A stretch of 64,000 nt of DNA, taken from IMG/VR virus record IMGVR_UViG_3300042922_001475, positions 62,001 to 126,000 of that record; one strand, given 5' to 3'. Shown in pieces: positions 26,611 through 35,634 of this stretch; positions within the stretch are counted from its first letter, which is position 1, and each line of letters begins with the position of its first letter. The DNA is from a virus. Made by a program: the position numbers and the translations under genes. The notes under the pieces are model-generated. The model saw only the letters and a list, made by a program, of their open reading frames with translations. It did no database searches and was not told where the DNA came from.

Positions 26611-27272
26611 TGGCATCGTTTAACTTTAATCCCATTACCCGTGATCAGACTATCGACCAGTCGTTCCAAGGTATCAACGATAACTTCGATAACCTAAATG
26701 ATGCGTTCATTAACGTTGACTCTACTGTTTCTAACTTAGGTGGTGCAATCCAGACCATCGATGAGAACTCAGTTAGAATCAAGGTATTCCAGGCCATCAT
26801 TTCTACGCCCAACCAGACCGTCTATTACACGCCTGAACCTTATCAGACTGGTAGACTCATGGTTTACTCTGGAGGCCTACTCATGGCCCCAGGAGTGCAC
26901 TATACTGAGACCAATGATACTACCATCACATTTGTTGAAGGTCGTGAGGCTACAGAAGTAGTTCAGATTATTGAGTTCCAGGTAGGTGACGGAGACAATC
27001 TACCATTCCCGATCGGCACCATTACTATTTTCACCAGTACAGAGACTGCTGCAGGTACTATCGATGGTACGGACGGTACAGATGGTAACGGCACGTTCAC
27101 CCTTACTCACGACATCCATACTGGTTCTACACCTGCTGTAAGAATCTCAGGTATCGTCGAGCTAGTCCCCGAAGAAGACTTCACTTGGGTTGGTAACACA
27201 ATTACTATCCTAGCCCCTAACAAGCCCATTGTGGGAGAGACTGTAGTAGTACAGTACCAGTGGAGTAGCTAA
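26610..27272 (+). CDS. Fibre-associated protein with two beta modules (220 aa)
   Basis: Residues 1-60 are helical and polar (ITRDQTIDQSFQGINDNFDN), likely an attachment or trimerisation segment. Residues ~62-125 and ~158-220 are two divergent copies of the small beta module seen at the C-terminus of fibre 1: a TFTL-type strand, a turn with G-x-V-x-x-x-G-x-x-L, then HY, an ITF or ITI strand and a final V-x-Y or VVQIIEF strand. A Gly/Thr/Asp-rich linker (~150-160) separates them. Both gene ends overlap neighbours by one base. It probably forms part of a branched fibre, as a tip or connector. Confidence 0.65.
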   Translation: MASFNFNPITRDQTIDQSFQGINDNFDNLNDAFINVDSTVSNLGGAIQTIDENSVRIKVFQAIISTPNQTVYYTPEPYQTGRLMVYSGGLLMAPGVHYTETNDTTITFVEGREATEVVQIIEFQVGDGDNLPFPIGTITIFTSTETAAGTIDGTDGTDGNGTFTLTHDIHTGSTPAVRISGIVELVPEEDFTWVGNTITILAPNKPIVGETVVVQYQWSS

Positions 27273-28048
27273 TGGCGGGAGGGCTTGGTGGACACAGAGT
27301 TATTGATAACTCAATCCCTGCGGGTAAACTCAAACAGGACGCCATAGCTCAAGTCATCAATGCTGTAGCCCTTATCTTTCCTCTAGAAGTAGAGAACGTA
27401 ACAGTAGTATCTGGTCAAACTAGCTTTACTGTTACGGTCTCTACAGGGCCCAGCAGCGGATTAAAAGACTATGGAATCGTGGTAGCTAGTAACTCTTTTG
27501 AGTTGGTAAAAGAATACGGTAACGTTATTCTATTAAACGAGTTTGATGAGGAGATGACTGTCTGGGGCCGTGTAACCATGGCTTCCGGTAGCTCTGGTTC
27601 TTACACTTACACAGTTACTACCTACCAAGGCAATAAGGGTGTAGAGAATCCTTCTATTGCTACGTTGCCTGGGAGTAGTATAGCTACAGTTGTATTACCT
27701 CTTCGTAAGCAATTATCTAACGTGTCTCAGACTGAGTTAACCAACGCTAGACTTATAAGTGGAGGCACTGCCACTTCGGAAGAGGTAAATGATTTGTTAA
27801 CTAGAGTGGCTCAAATCGAAGCTCAGGGAGTAGAGCTATATAATGAAACTCCAACAGGGGTTGTTAGCCTTGGTAATCATGCCTTTAGCTTAACCCATTC
27901 ACCTATTGCAGGAAGTACGCAGCTTATTGCTTATGGGTTGTGTTTGACCCCTGGAGTACATTATAATATTTCAGGTAGCACGCTCACGTATGTAGATGGA
28001 TTCGAACCTGCTTCTGGCGACACCCACAGAATAAGTTATCGTTATTAA
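27272..28048 (+). CDS. Fibre-associated protein with C-terminal beta module (258 aa)
   Basis: The last ~59 residues (HAFSLTHSPIAGSTQLIAYG, LTPGVHYNISGSTLTYV, ISYRY) are strikingly like the end of fibre 1 (LAGTHYNISGATITFV, VSYRK). The first ~190 residues are a separate beta-rich region with a helix at 1-35 (PAGKLKQDAIAQVINAVALI). Position next to the 26610 protein and shared module imply a fibre part. It starts overlapping the upstream stop by one base. It is followed after 13 bases, with a GGAGAAT site, by the second long fibre. Confidence 0.65.
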   Translation: MAGGLGGHRVIDNSIPAGKLKQDAIAQVINAVALIFPLEVENVTVVSGQTSFTVTVSTGPSSGLKDYGIVVASNSFELVKEYGNVILLNEFDEEMTVWGRVTMASGSSGSYTYTVTTYQGNKGVENPSIATLPGSSIATVVLPLRKQLSNVSQTELTNARLISGGTATSEEVNDLLTRVAQIEAQGVELYNETPTGVVSLGNHAFSLTHSPIAGSTQLIAYGLCLTPGVHYNISGSTLTYVDGFEPASGDTHRISYRY

Positions 28049-28061
28049 CGGAGAATATTAA

Positions 28062-29759
28062 ATGCCTTTTGGAGATGGAAGAGCCTGGGTTACGCCCTGG
28101 AAGAGAATCCAACCTATCCCTGCCAACGAGATTGGTGATACAACCGCTGGATCTACGTCTAATGCCCAGACCATTCTGGACAACGTTAGGCGCTATCGTG
28201 GTAACGTAGCTAACGAAGCTGCTCGTGATGCCCTAGCTAATAAAGTAGACGGTGATTGGGTACTCGTTCGTAACGATTCTGGTGGTAACGCTGCTATTCA
28301 GGTATACGACTCTGGCGCAGGTTCATGGGAGTCTATCTCAGGTTCCGGTGGCGGCGGAGGTGGTGGCAATAACAATGGCCACGGCGTACCCATTCAAATC
28401 GGTACTGGTGATGGTGTAGATACCACGTTCACGTTACCGTATACGGGTGCTAACGAGTTCGTATGGATGGACGGAGCCCTAATGATCCGTACCATGGACT
28501 ACACGGTAGCTGCTGGTGTTATCACCTTCTTGACTGCTCCTCCTACCGGAGCAATTATCATTGCTACTGCTGTAGAGCTAACTCCTGCAGAAGATGTAGC
28601 CACCACTCAGTTCAAGGGTGACTTCCCTACAGAGGCTGAGAGACCTTCCAGTGGCCTTATCGATGGTGACTGGTGCTTCGTAGCTACTGCTGCTTCTGGT
28701 GTCCCTGAGATTCAGTACTACACTGTCGCTGATGGTTGGGTACAGATCGGTCAGGGTGGCTTTGCTGTACTTGGTACTCCCGAGATCATCGGTACCGGTA
28801 ATGGTTCTACCACTGTATTTACCCTACCCGGAACCAAGACCAATGAGATCGTCTGGAAAGGTGGCGCTATTCAGCTACCTGGCGTAGACTACACTAAAGC
28901 TGGCGGTAACATTACTTTCTTAACCGCTCCTGCTACAGGTGCTCAGATCCTAGCATCATGCCCGACTGTAATGCCTACCGAGAATGCTGCCACTGCCGGG
29001 GGTGCTACTGGTACTCCCGTAGTGATTGGCACAGGTGACGGTACTACTGCAACGTTTACTCTCCCGTATTCTCAGACTAACGAGACTGTTTGGAAAGGTG
29101 GCGCCGTACAGGTAGCTACTACAGACTACACTAAGTCTGGAGCTACGATTACATTTGTAGCCGGTAACATACCTGCTGTAGGCGAAGAGGTAGTAGCTAC
29201 TGCTGCTGTTAATCCTCTGCTGGGTACTGATGCTCTAACTCTTAACGGAGCCACTGCAACTAACCTAGCTACTGCTAACATGATTGTTCAGCGTCGTAAC
29301 GATGGCACCATTGCTGGTGTCTGTGACGAGGCTCTAACTCTATCTGGTTCTGGTGCAGCTGACTTCGAGCTACTAGCCAATAAGGGTGAAGCTAATGGCT
29401 ACGCTGAACTGGATGCTACCGGTAAGGTTCCCCTAGCTCAGCTACCCCCAATCAGTAACGGCTACACGGTCGTTAACTACACTTCAGGTACTTCAGCTAC
29501 TCTAGCAGCTACCACTACGTTTGCTACCCTTAAGCTAGCTTCATCAGCCTTCTTTACATTTACTCTACCTACCGCTGCCTCTATTGAGAGTGGTCATTCA
29601 GTGGTCATTAAAGATAAGAAGGGCGATGCAGACGTCTATGCAATCACGGTAGCTTCACCTGACTCAGCACTTATCGATGGCTACTCAACATTCGCCATGA
29701 CAGGTGACTTTGCTGCTGCTACGTTCGTCTTTGATGGAACCGACTGGAACGTGATCTAA
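28062..29759 (+). CDS. Long tail fibre 2 (565 aa)
   Basis: The first ~70 residues (MPFGDGRAWVTPWKRIQPIP and RRYRGNVANEAARDALA) match the N-terminus of fibre 1, so both probably dock at the same baseplate site or compete for it. A Gly/Asn-rich hinge lies at ~98-112. Then come three copies of the beta module (about 109-176, 238-304, 317-385), each starting IGTGxGxxTxFTLP. The C-terminus (~460-565) is a different beta domain that ends in TFVFDGTDWNVI, similar in style to phage fibre tips. The TAATG overlap with the next gene suggests coupled translation. Confidence 0.78.
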   Translation: MPFGDGRAWVTPWKRIQPIPANEIGDTTAGSTSNAQTILDNVRRYRGNVANEAARDALANKVDGDWVLVRNDSGGNAAIQVYDSGAGSWESISGSGGGGGGGNNNGHGVPIQIGTGDGVDTTFTLPYTGANEFVWMDGALMIRTMDYTVAAGVITFLTAPPTGAIIIATAVELTPAEDVATTQFKGDFPTEAERPSSGLIDGDWCFVATAASGVPEIQYYTVADGWVQIGQGGFAVLGTPEIIGTGNGSTTVFTLPGTKTNEIVWKGGAIQLPGVDYTKAGGNITFLTAPATGAQILASCPTVMPTENAATAGGATGTPVVIGTGDGTTATFTLPYSQTNETVWKGGAVQVATTDYTKSGATITFVAGNIPAVGEEVVATAAVNPLLGTDALTLNGATATNLATANMIVQRRNDGTIAGVCDEALTLSGSGAADFELLANKGEANGYAELDATGKVPLAQLPPISNGYTVVNYTSGTSATLAATTTFATLKLASSAFFTFTLPTAASIESGHSVVIKDKKGDADVYAITVASPDSALIDGYSTFAMTGDFAAATFVFDGTDWNVI

Positions 29760-30748
29760 TGGCTCACAATCTTATTCACCCTAATCAACTTACTCGTGAT
29801 CAGCTGGCTGCTATACTCTCGCAGTCTGGCGGCAAAGCCTTTGTGTTTGGTGGTTCTATTACGGGTGGCTGGCGAAGCACGGTAGAGCAATACTTCTTTG
29901 CTACTCCCGGAACTAAGGGAGCCGCACCTATAGTATTAGCCGAAGTGTTAAACGGTAGAAAGGCATCTTCAAATGCTACCAATGCTTTTGTCTTTGGTGG
30001 TGATGATGGCGCTGCTACCCCTGTTATGAGAACTACTGTAGAGAATTATATTTTCTCTACTCCTGCAACCAAAGGTACCACCCCTGCTGCACTAAACGAA
30101 GGTAAGAGTTTGTGTATTACTGCAGCCAGTGCTACTAATGCTTTTCTTTTTGGAGGACGTACCTCCTCTACTACATATTTGGACACAGTAGAGAATTACC
30201 AGTTTAGTGTGCCGGGTACAAAGGGCACCACTCCAGCTAATTTAACCACTGCTATGGGACGAACAGAAGCCTCAAGTAATGGTACCAATGCGTTTATATT
30301 TGGGGGGAGTCCGTCATCAAACGCATCAGCCACTAGTACAGTTGAGAACTATATCTTTGCTACACCGGCAAGCAAGGGAACCAGTGCGGCTGCACTAGCT
30401 GTGGCATGCAGTAAGTTAGGAGCTGCAGGTAATGCGATTAATGCGCTTAAAATGGGTGGTTCCAATACTTCAGATACTGACCTAACAACAGTAGAGAATT
30501 ACATCTACGCCACCCCCGGCACTAAAGGTACTGCAGGTGCTGCACTTAGTGGAGGCTATAGTTGGATTACCTGTTCTGCGTCTGCTACTAATGTATTCAA
30601 ATTTGGAGGCAACGGTGGCGGAGCCATTCAAGCTGGCGTTGAGAACTATCAACTTAGTGTACCCGGAACCAAAGGTACTGCACCTGCTTCCCTATCTGCA
30701 GCTGTAAATAATGCTACTTCAGCGTCAAGCCGTTACTTCATCTCATAG
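29759..30748 (+). CDS. Kelch-like six-repeat propeller protein, copy 1 (329 aa)
   Basis: After an N-terminal helix the protein consists of six repeats of ~45-52 residues. Each begins with a strand AFVFGG or variant (AFLFGG, AFIFGG, ALKMGG, VFKFGG), followed by a variable loop, TVENYxF, ATPGTKGT, PAxL and a SxATN end. The Gly-Gly and aromatic positions fit Kelch beta-propeller blades, though the usual tryptophan is absent. It ends SASSRYFIS, a tail shared with the next two genes. Loop lengths vary between blades, as expected for a binding face. It is the first of three tandem paralogues; a fourth lies at 37009. It is probably a fibre-tip adhesin. Confidence 0.72.
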   Translation: MAHNLIHPNQLTRDQLAAILSQSGGKAFVFGGSITGGWRSTVEQYFFATPGTKGAAPIVLAEVLNGRKASSNATNAFVFGGDDGAATPVMRTTVENYIFSTPATKGTTPAALNEGKSLCITAASATNAFLFGGRTSSTTYLDTVENYQFSVPGTKGTTPANLTTAMGRTEASSNGTNAFIFGGSPSSNASATSTVENYIFATPASKGTSAAALAVACSKLGAAGNAINALKMGGSNTSDTDLTTVENYIYATPGTKGTAGAALSGGYSWITCSASATNVFKFGGNGGGAIQAGVENYQLSVPGTKGTAPASLSAAVNNATSASSRYFIS

Positions 30749-30756
30749 GTGTAACC

Positions 30757-31734
30757 ATGTCTTATAACTTAACCAGAATCAAAGATGTAACATCTGAAGT
30801 TGCAGCTAACACCTTCGCTAACTGGGGTGGTGGTGTAGCGTTTGTAATCGGTGGTATTATCCACCCAGAGTGGACCGAGATAGATACCTGTGAACAATAT
30901 GTATTTGCTACACCAGGTACTAAAGGTGTAGCCCCTATCAACCTTAGTGCAGCGCTGGGAGGATACCTATGCACAGGGTCTAACGCTACTGATGCCCTTG
31001 TGTTCTCAGTATGGATGGATCACTATATATTTGCTCAGCCTGGAAGCAAAGGAGCTATGCCAGCAGCACCCTATGAGAACGTTTATGGTTCCAGTGCTGC
31101 TAGTAACTCTACTAACATGTTTATGTTTGGAGGTATAAGAGGATCAGGGGTTAACGCTGGCGTTAATAGTACTTATGTTGATAATTATATTTTTGCTACC
31201 CCAGCTAGTAAGGGTATAACTCCAGCGGTACTATCTATGGCCAGATTCATATCTGCTGCTGCATCTAACAGTTCTGTAGCATTTGTATTTGGAGGCGACA
31301 CCACTGCGTCAGGTAATGGAAGTTCTCTCACTAATACAGTAGAACAGTACGTGTTTACTACGCCAACATCTAAGGGAACAGCTCCAATCAATCTGGCTTC
31401 AAATAAGTATATTATGGGTGCCAGCGGGAACGCTACCAATGCTTTCGTATTTGGAGGGGCTCCAACTACCACCTCAGTAGAAAACTATCAGTTTAATGTT
31501 CCGGCTACTAAGGGTACAACACCTGCGGTACTTAGCGCTGCTCGCGCCCATATGAGTGCAGCTGGAAACGCAACTAATGCCTTTACCTTTGGAGGCCTGG
31601 ATGCAACTACTGATGTGACTACCTGTGAGAACTATCAGTACAATGTTCCTGGTACTAAGGGTACAGCTCCTGCTGCGCTAGCCGTAGCTAAGTATTCAAG
31701 TGCTGCAGCATCTTCAAGATACTTCATCAACTAA
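30757..31734 (+). CDS. Kelch-like six-repeat propeller protein, copy 2 (325 aa)
   Basis: Paralogue of the upstream gene. Six repeats open with AFVIGG, ALVFSV, MFMFGG, AFVFGG, AFVFGG and AFTFGG, and most carry ENYxF or EQYxF, then PxTKGT and a SNATN-type end. Blade 2 has lost the GG pair and is shorter, so the propeller may be imperfect. It ends in SAAASSRYFIN. N-terminal residues 1-25 differ from copy 1, which could place the proteins in different positions of the virion. It is separated from copy 1 by eight bases. A ribosome site is weak (AGGTG). Confidence 0.7.
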   Translation: MSYNLTRIKDVTSEVAANTFANWGGGVAFVIGGIIHPEWTEIDTCEQYVFATPGTKGVAPINLSAALGGYLCTGSNATDALVFSVWMDHYIFAQPGSKGAMPAAPYENVYGSSAASNSTNMFMFGGIRGSGVNAGVNSTYVDNYIFATPASKGITPAVLSMARFISAAASNSSVAFVFGGDTTASGNGSSLTNTVEQYVFTTPTSKGTAPINLASNKYIMGASGNATNAFVFGGAPTTTSVENYQFNVPATKGTTPAVLSAARAHMSAAGNATNAFTFGGLDATTDVTTCENYQYNVPGTKGTAPAALAVAKYSSAAASSRYFIN

Positions 31735-31742
31735 GAGCATGC

Positions 31743-31772
31743 TTGAAATTTACCCGCTAAGGGGAGTATAAT
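31743..31772 (+). promoter_or_regulatory. Promoter-like element before Kelch-like copy 3
   Basis: TTGAAA (31743-31748) and TATAAT (31767-31772) are separated by 18 bases. A transcript would start at about the ATG at 31779, so it would have no leader, while AAGGGGAG (31759-31766) is a good ribosome site for read-through mRNA. The element may be accidental. Confidence 0.3.
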
Positions 31773-31778
31773 AATACA

Positions 31779-32765
31779 ATGGCTTTCGGACTACACAAAC
31801 CAACTATATTTGATACAGATGCTATCTCAAATGCTCTCCAGAGTACTAACGCTGGAGTGGCCTTTGTCTTTGGTGGTGAAGATGGAGTAGTTGCAACCGA
31901 CTACACCACTGTAGAACAGTACATCTTTGCTACACCTGCCACTAAGGGTGCTATGCCTATCAGTTTAGCATATGGTTTGGCAGCCGCTAGTGCTGCTTCT
32001 AACGCTACTGTGGCTTTTATCTTTTGTGGGCAAAAGGATAACGTTTCTGGTGATTTTAATCATCAATATATCTTTGCTAGTCCCGGTACCAGAGGTGCCA
32101 CCCCCGTAGCTACAGCTACTGGTAAATCTAAGACCTGTGCTGCTTCTAATGCTACAGATGCTTTCTTATTTGGCGGCCACCAGGGTGCAGGTGCAGACCT
32201 AGACACAGTAGAGAACTATATATTTGCTGTCCCTAGTAGTAAGGGAGCTAGTCCAACTTCATTAACTCAACCAAGAACTAGAGCATCAGCTTGCGGTAAC
32301 TCTACCATGGCATTTATGTTTGGTGGAGAGTTCATGACTGCAGGTGCTATGCCTATAGGTGCAACGGCTGACTGTGATATATACTTATTCACTAAACCCG
32401 GTACACGTGGATCAGGCGCAGCAGCTTTAAATAGTGCTAGAAGGTTAACCTCAGCTGCCAGTAACGCTACCAATGCATTCGTGTTTGGAGGTGGTGCTAC
32501 TGCTTCAGCCACTTATTACACCACTGTAGAGAACTATTTATATGCTACACCCGGAACCAAGGGTACTGTACCTGCATCACTAAGTAGCGCCGATAGAGCA
32601 GATTCTGCTGCTTCTAGTGCCACCAATGCATTTACATTTGGTACTGCCAGCATTTGTGAGAACTATCAATTTAATGTACCAGGTACTAAGGGTGCTGCCC
32701 CGGCTAACCTATCAAACAACAGATCTAACCACTGTGCTGCCTCTTCTCGTTATTACATTTCGTAA
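31779..32765 (+). CDS. Kelch-like six-repeat propeller protein, copy 3 (328 aa)
   Basis: Third tandem paralogue. Repeats open with AFVFGG, AFIFCG, AFLFGG, AFMFGG, AFVFGG and AFTFGT and carry EQYIF, HQYIF, ENYIF, DIYLF, ENYLY and ENYQF. It ends in CAASSRYYIS, like copies 1 and 2. The variable loop after each GG differs in length (from 3 to ~17 residues), consistent with a diversified binding face. A ribosome site AAGGGGAG lies 12 bases before the ATG, and a promoter-like TATAAT overlaps it. Whether all copies are assembled in one virion or used alternatively cannot be told. Confidence 0.72.
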   Translation: MAFGLHKPTIFDTDAISNALQSTNAGVAFVFGGEDGVVATDYTTVEQYIFATPATKGAMPISLAYGLAAASAASNATVAFIFCGQKDNVSGDFNHQYIFASPGTRGATPVATATGKSKTCAASNATDAFLFGGHQGAGADLDTVENYIFAVPSSKGASPTSLTQPRTRASACGNSTMAFMFGGEFMTAGAMPIGATADCDIYLFTKPGTRGSGAAALNSARRLTSAASNATNAFVFGGGATASATYYTTVENYLYATPGTKGTVPASLSSADRADSAASSATNAFTFGTASICENYQFNVPGTKGAAPANLSNNRSNHCAASSRYYIS

Positions 32766-32782
32766 GGACAACTAATTAATTT

Positions 32783-33484
32783 ATGATGCATGTCAAGAAT
32801 TCCGCCTTTCATATCCTAACCATCATGGTCGGGACTCGTAACACTCCTGACGAAGCCTACAGAGTTCTGTACTTCGAACTAGAAGATCGTAAGCGTGCAT
32901 ACGATGCTGCTATGGCTGGTCGTCTACGCACTAAGGCTAAGCGCATGAAGCTTGAGGCTAAACTCAACACAGCTATAGATGAAATCGAGCGCCTAGAGAT
33001 CGAAGCAGACCTCATGGAGCTAGAGTCAGGAGAGAAGACCACTGAGAACGCTATCCTAGGCTGTGAGCAGGAGATGATGTTTATCCGCCAGATCATGGAT
33101 AAGCTAGAGCCACAGCGCAAGTATGGTCACTTAGAGCTTGGTGCAGCGTTTCAAGCATGCCAAGCCGAAGAGTGGGCTCATGAGTACGTCAAGCGTGCTA
33201 AGCACTTCCAGTTGACCACAGGCACGATTCCTACGGATCACCTAGACGTAATGGTTGCTCACCCCATGTTTGAATCTTTTATTGCTCCTGCTATCGAAGA
33301 CTTCAGAATGGAGCTTGTAGACCGTAAGGCTGGCCTCCACGCTATGCCCGAACTAGCTCCACCACCGTTCATGCAACAGCTCATGGTGGACTTCGCTCCA
33401 CTACTACCTGCCAGTCCAGAGCAGGCCCAGCTCCAGCTAGAAGCCACTAAACTAAACCTACTAAAAGAGAACAACGATGCCTAA
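32783..33484 (+). CDS. Coiled-coil protein, candidate fibre chaperone (233 aa)
   Basis: Not recognised. Residues ~30-110 form a long charged helix or coiled coil (RKRAYDAAMAGRLRTKAKRM, IDEIERLEIEADLMELE), and the rest is helical with a C-terminal Pro/Leu-rich region. It is unlike the beta-rich proteins around it. Small helical proteins inside fibre clusters are often assembly chaperones, but there is no motif to prove it. The start is one of two adjacent ATGs (32783 or 32786) behind AAGGACA. It overlaps the next gene by eight bases. Confidence 0.55.
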   Translation: MMHVKNSAFHILTIMVGTRNTPDEAYRVLYFELEDRKRAYDAAMAGRLRTKAKRMKLEAKLNTAIDEIERLEIEADLMELESGEKTTENAILGCEQEMMFIRQIMDKLEPQRKYGHLELGAAFQACQAEEWAHEYVKRAKHFQLTTGTIPTDHLDVMVAHPMFESFIAPAIEDFRMELVDRKAGLHAMPELAPPPFMQQLMVDFAPLLPASPEQAQLQLEATKLNLLKENNDA

Positions 33485-35630
33485 GATTCATGAAAATGCA
33501 GTAAACATCCCAGACCTAGGTTTGGGCACTAGAATGGTAGCTAACGTAGCTAGCCAGGCTGACCTCAGGGTTACTGGTGGTGTTGAGCGCGTAACTCTAG
33601 ACGGTGAAGTAGATTCGCTTACCGGTGCTTATGTACCTAAAGACAAGCGCATTACTCTTAGCAGAGGTTGGATAGATACATATGGTGCCTCTACAGCTTA
33701 TGGGCTCCCCTATGATAACCCCATGGTGTCCAGCACGACCAGCCCTGTTCGCTTGTATAGCAATGTAGCTAATACCACTATGACGATCAACTGGCGTGGT
33801 ACTGGCCTTGTCGCTTCTCTTGCTCGTATTGAGACTGGTGGAACGTTCACCGTTAGTAATGATGGTGGCGGGACCACAACTCACGATACATACAACCCAG
33901 GAGCTAACAGTAGCTTTGGTAATAGCATGGTTGTTGCGTCGGGGTTAACTTATGGTGACCACACTACTGTTATTACAGTTACAGGCACTAAGGGGGGATC
34001 GGGAGCTTCAAGTGGTGCTACAGTTTATGTTAATGGCTTTGACATCCTAACCTCCACGGATGCCACAGTTAAGTACACTACCGGTAGTGCTTTCCCTAGC
34101 GGAGAGAAGGCCACGGTAGCTACTGCTGGGTCACTTAGTCTGACGGCTATCAGCACTGCTACTGGCCGCAAGGACCTAGTAGTCATGCGTGCTGGCGAGA
34201 CTATCCCTGAGGTGATTACTGGTACTGCTAGTAATTCTGGTGATAACCTAGCTACGTTCAAGTCTAAGAATGAGATTGCCTATACTGTTGGGGTTACTGA
34301 CCAATCAGGTAAGTTAGCTAATATCTGGCAGACTTCTGGTGTAGTAACGTATAACTCAACTATGGTGACTATCGGAAGTAGTGGGACTGGCGGAACAACT
34401 GATTATGTTATGATCGGCTTTATTGGTACGGGCATCAGCGCTGTATTCGAAACCGGTCTAGATCGTGGCGAGTTTGGTTGGAGCATAGATGGCGGAGCAG
34501 AGACACTGCACGACCTTTACAGTAATCCTCGTAGTACAAAAGCATTTGATACAGGTAAGAATCTAACCTACGGCTATCATCAGTTAAAAATTAGAAAGGC
34601 AGGAAGCAAGAACCTCAGTGCAAGTGATTACTGGGTAATTCTAAGCCACTTTGATATCTACCACCCCAAGGCTCCTGCATGCCCTGCAGACGCCATGCCC
34701 CTTGCTGAGGTCATCCCTACCCCTGCTAATGGTTGGGTGAGGTACGATGATGCTGCTGGTTGGGTGTACACTGGAACTAACTGGACTACTGTTAGTGCAG
34801 GCGCAGCTACTGGCGGGATTGTTCGTCAAAACGCTAATACAAACACAACGGATAAGGCCGAGTTCACATTTGTAGGTACACAGTGCCGAATCATCACGAC
34901 CAACAATACAGCAAACGGTAAATACAATATCTCTATTGACGGGGGAGCTAATACATTAGTTGACTGTTATGGTAGCAATAACTATGCTGCAACCTATACC
35001 TCAGCTACACTAACTCCAGGAGTCCATACAGTTACCATTACAATGGCTAACGCTAAGCACGCTAGTTCTAGTAGTAACGTTGTTAACCTAGACTCTATCG
35101 AAGTATTACCCCTACCTGCTCAGGTTCGTGATGTTCGTAACTTCAGTGTGGTTGGTGACGATGTTCTTGAGAAGTTAGAAGAGAAGATTGAGATAGTTAA
35201 GGCTGGAGTTGAAGCTATTAAGTCTAGAGTTTATGTAACTTCAACGGCTGGCATCGCATTCCCCATCAACAACTCTACTTTGAAAATTCCTTATGGTAAT
35301 CCAACAGTAGATACCAAGGGAGAGTGGGATAATGCTACCAATAGGTGGACAGCCAAAGAAACTTGCACTATTCATCTAACTGCTGCGTACACCCCCAGTA
35401 CGTGGGTTAGCAATATGTTAAGTGAACTGCTAGTCTACAAAAACGGTGTACATGAAATCAGCATCAGCAAGGGTTCTTACTCTTCAACTAACTCTGGTTG
35501 GTTCGGGTCTACTTACATAGATGTCAATGCAGGGGACTATATTGAACTTTACATGTATAAGTCTGGCGGCACAAACGTTACCCCTACAACTGAAGGTAAG
35601 ACCACTTGGGTGCGTCTAAGAGAAGTATAA
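33477..35630 (+). CDS. Fibre protein with three jelly-roll repeats and C1q-like tip (717 aa)
   Basis: Three divergent ~90-residue repeats lie at about 100-192, 309-398 and 460-546. They share a pattern: FxGTGxxxxxET or FVGTQ strand, a FxxSxDGGxxTLxDxY-type segment (SIDGGAETLHDLY, SIDGGANTLVDCY), an LTYGxHxxxIT strand (LTPGVHTVTITM) and a final D-I or DSI strand. This resembles galactose-binding-like modules. A helical spacer (~556-585) precedes a C-terminal ~130-residue beta domain with a TNF/C1q flavour (SELLVYKNGVHEISISKGSY, VNAGDYIELYMYKSGG). It is probably a host-sugar-binding fibre. The start overlaps the upstream gene. Confidence 0.65.
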   Translation: MPKIHENAVNIPDLGLGTRMVANVASQADLRVTGGVERVTLDGEVDSLTGAYVPKDKRITLSRGWIDTYGASTAYGLPYDNPMVSSTTSPVRLYSNVANTTMTINWRGTGLVASLARIETGGTFTVSNDGGGTTTHDTYNPGANSSFGNSMVVASGLTYGDHTTVITVTGTKGGSGASSGATVYVNGFDILTSTDATVKYTTGSAFPSGEKATVATAGSLSLTAISTATGRKDLVVMRAGETIPEVITGTASNSGDNLATFKSKNEIAYTVGVTDQSGKLANIWQTSGVVTYNSTMVTIGSSGTGGTTDYVMIGFIGTGISAVFETGLDRGEFGWSIDGGAETLHDLYSNPRSTKAFDTGKNLTYGYHQLKIRKAGSKNLSASDYWVILSHFDIYHPKAPACPADAMPLAEVIPTPANGWVRYDDAAGWVYTGTNWTTVSAGAATGGIVRQNANTNTTDKAEFTFVGTQCRIITTNNTANGKYNISIDGGANTLVDCYGSNNYAATYTSATLTPGVHTVTITMANAKHASSSSNVVNLDSIEVLPLPAQVRDVRNFSVVGDDVLEKLEEKIEIVKAGVEAIKSRVYVTSTAGIAFPINNSTLKIPYGNPTVDTKGEWDNATNRWTAKETCTIHLTAAYTPSTWVSNMLSELLVYKNGVHEISISKGSYSSTNSGWFGSTYIDVNAGDYIELYMYKSGGTNVTPTTEGKTTWVRLREV

Positions 35631-35634
35631 AATT

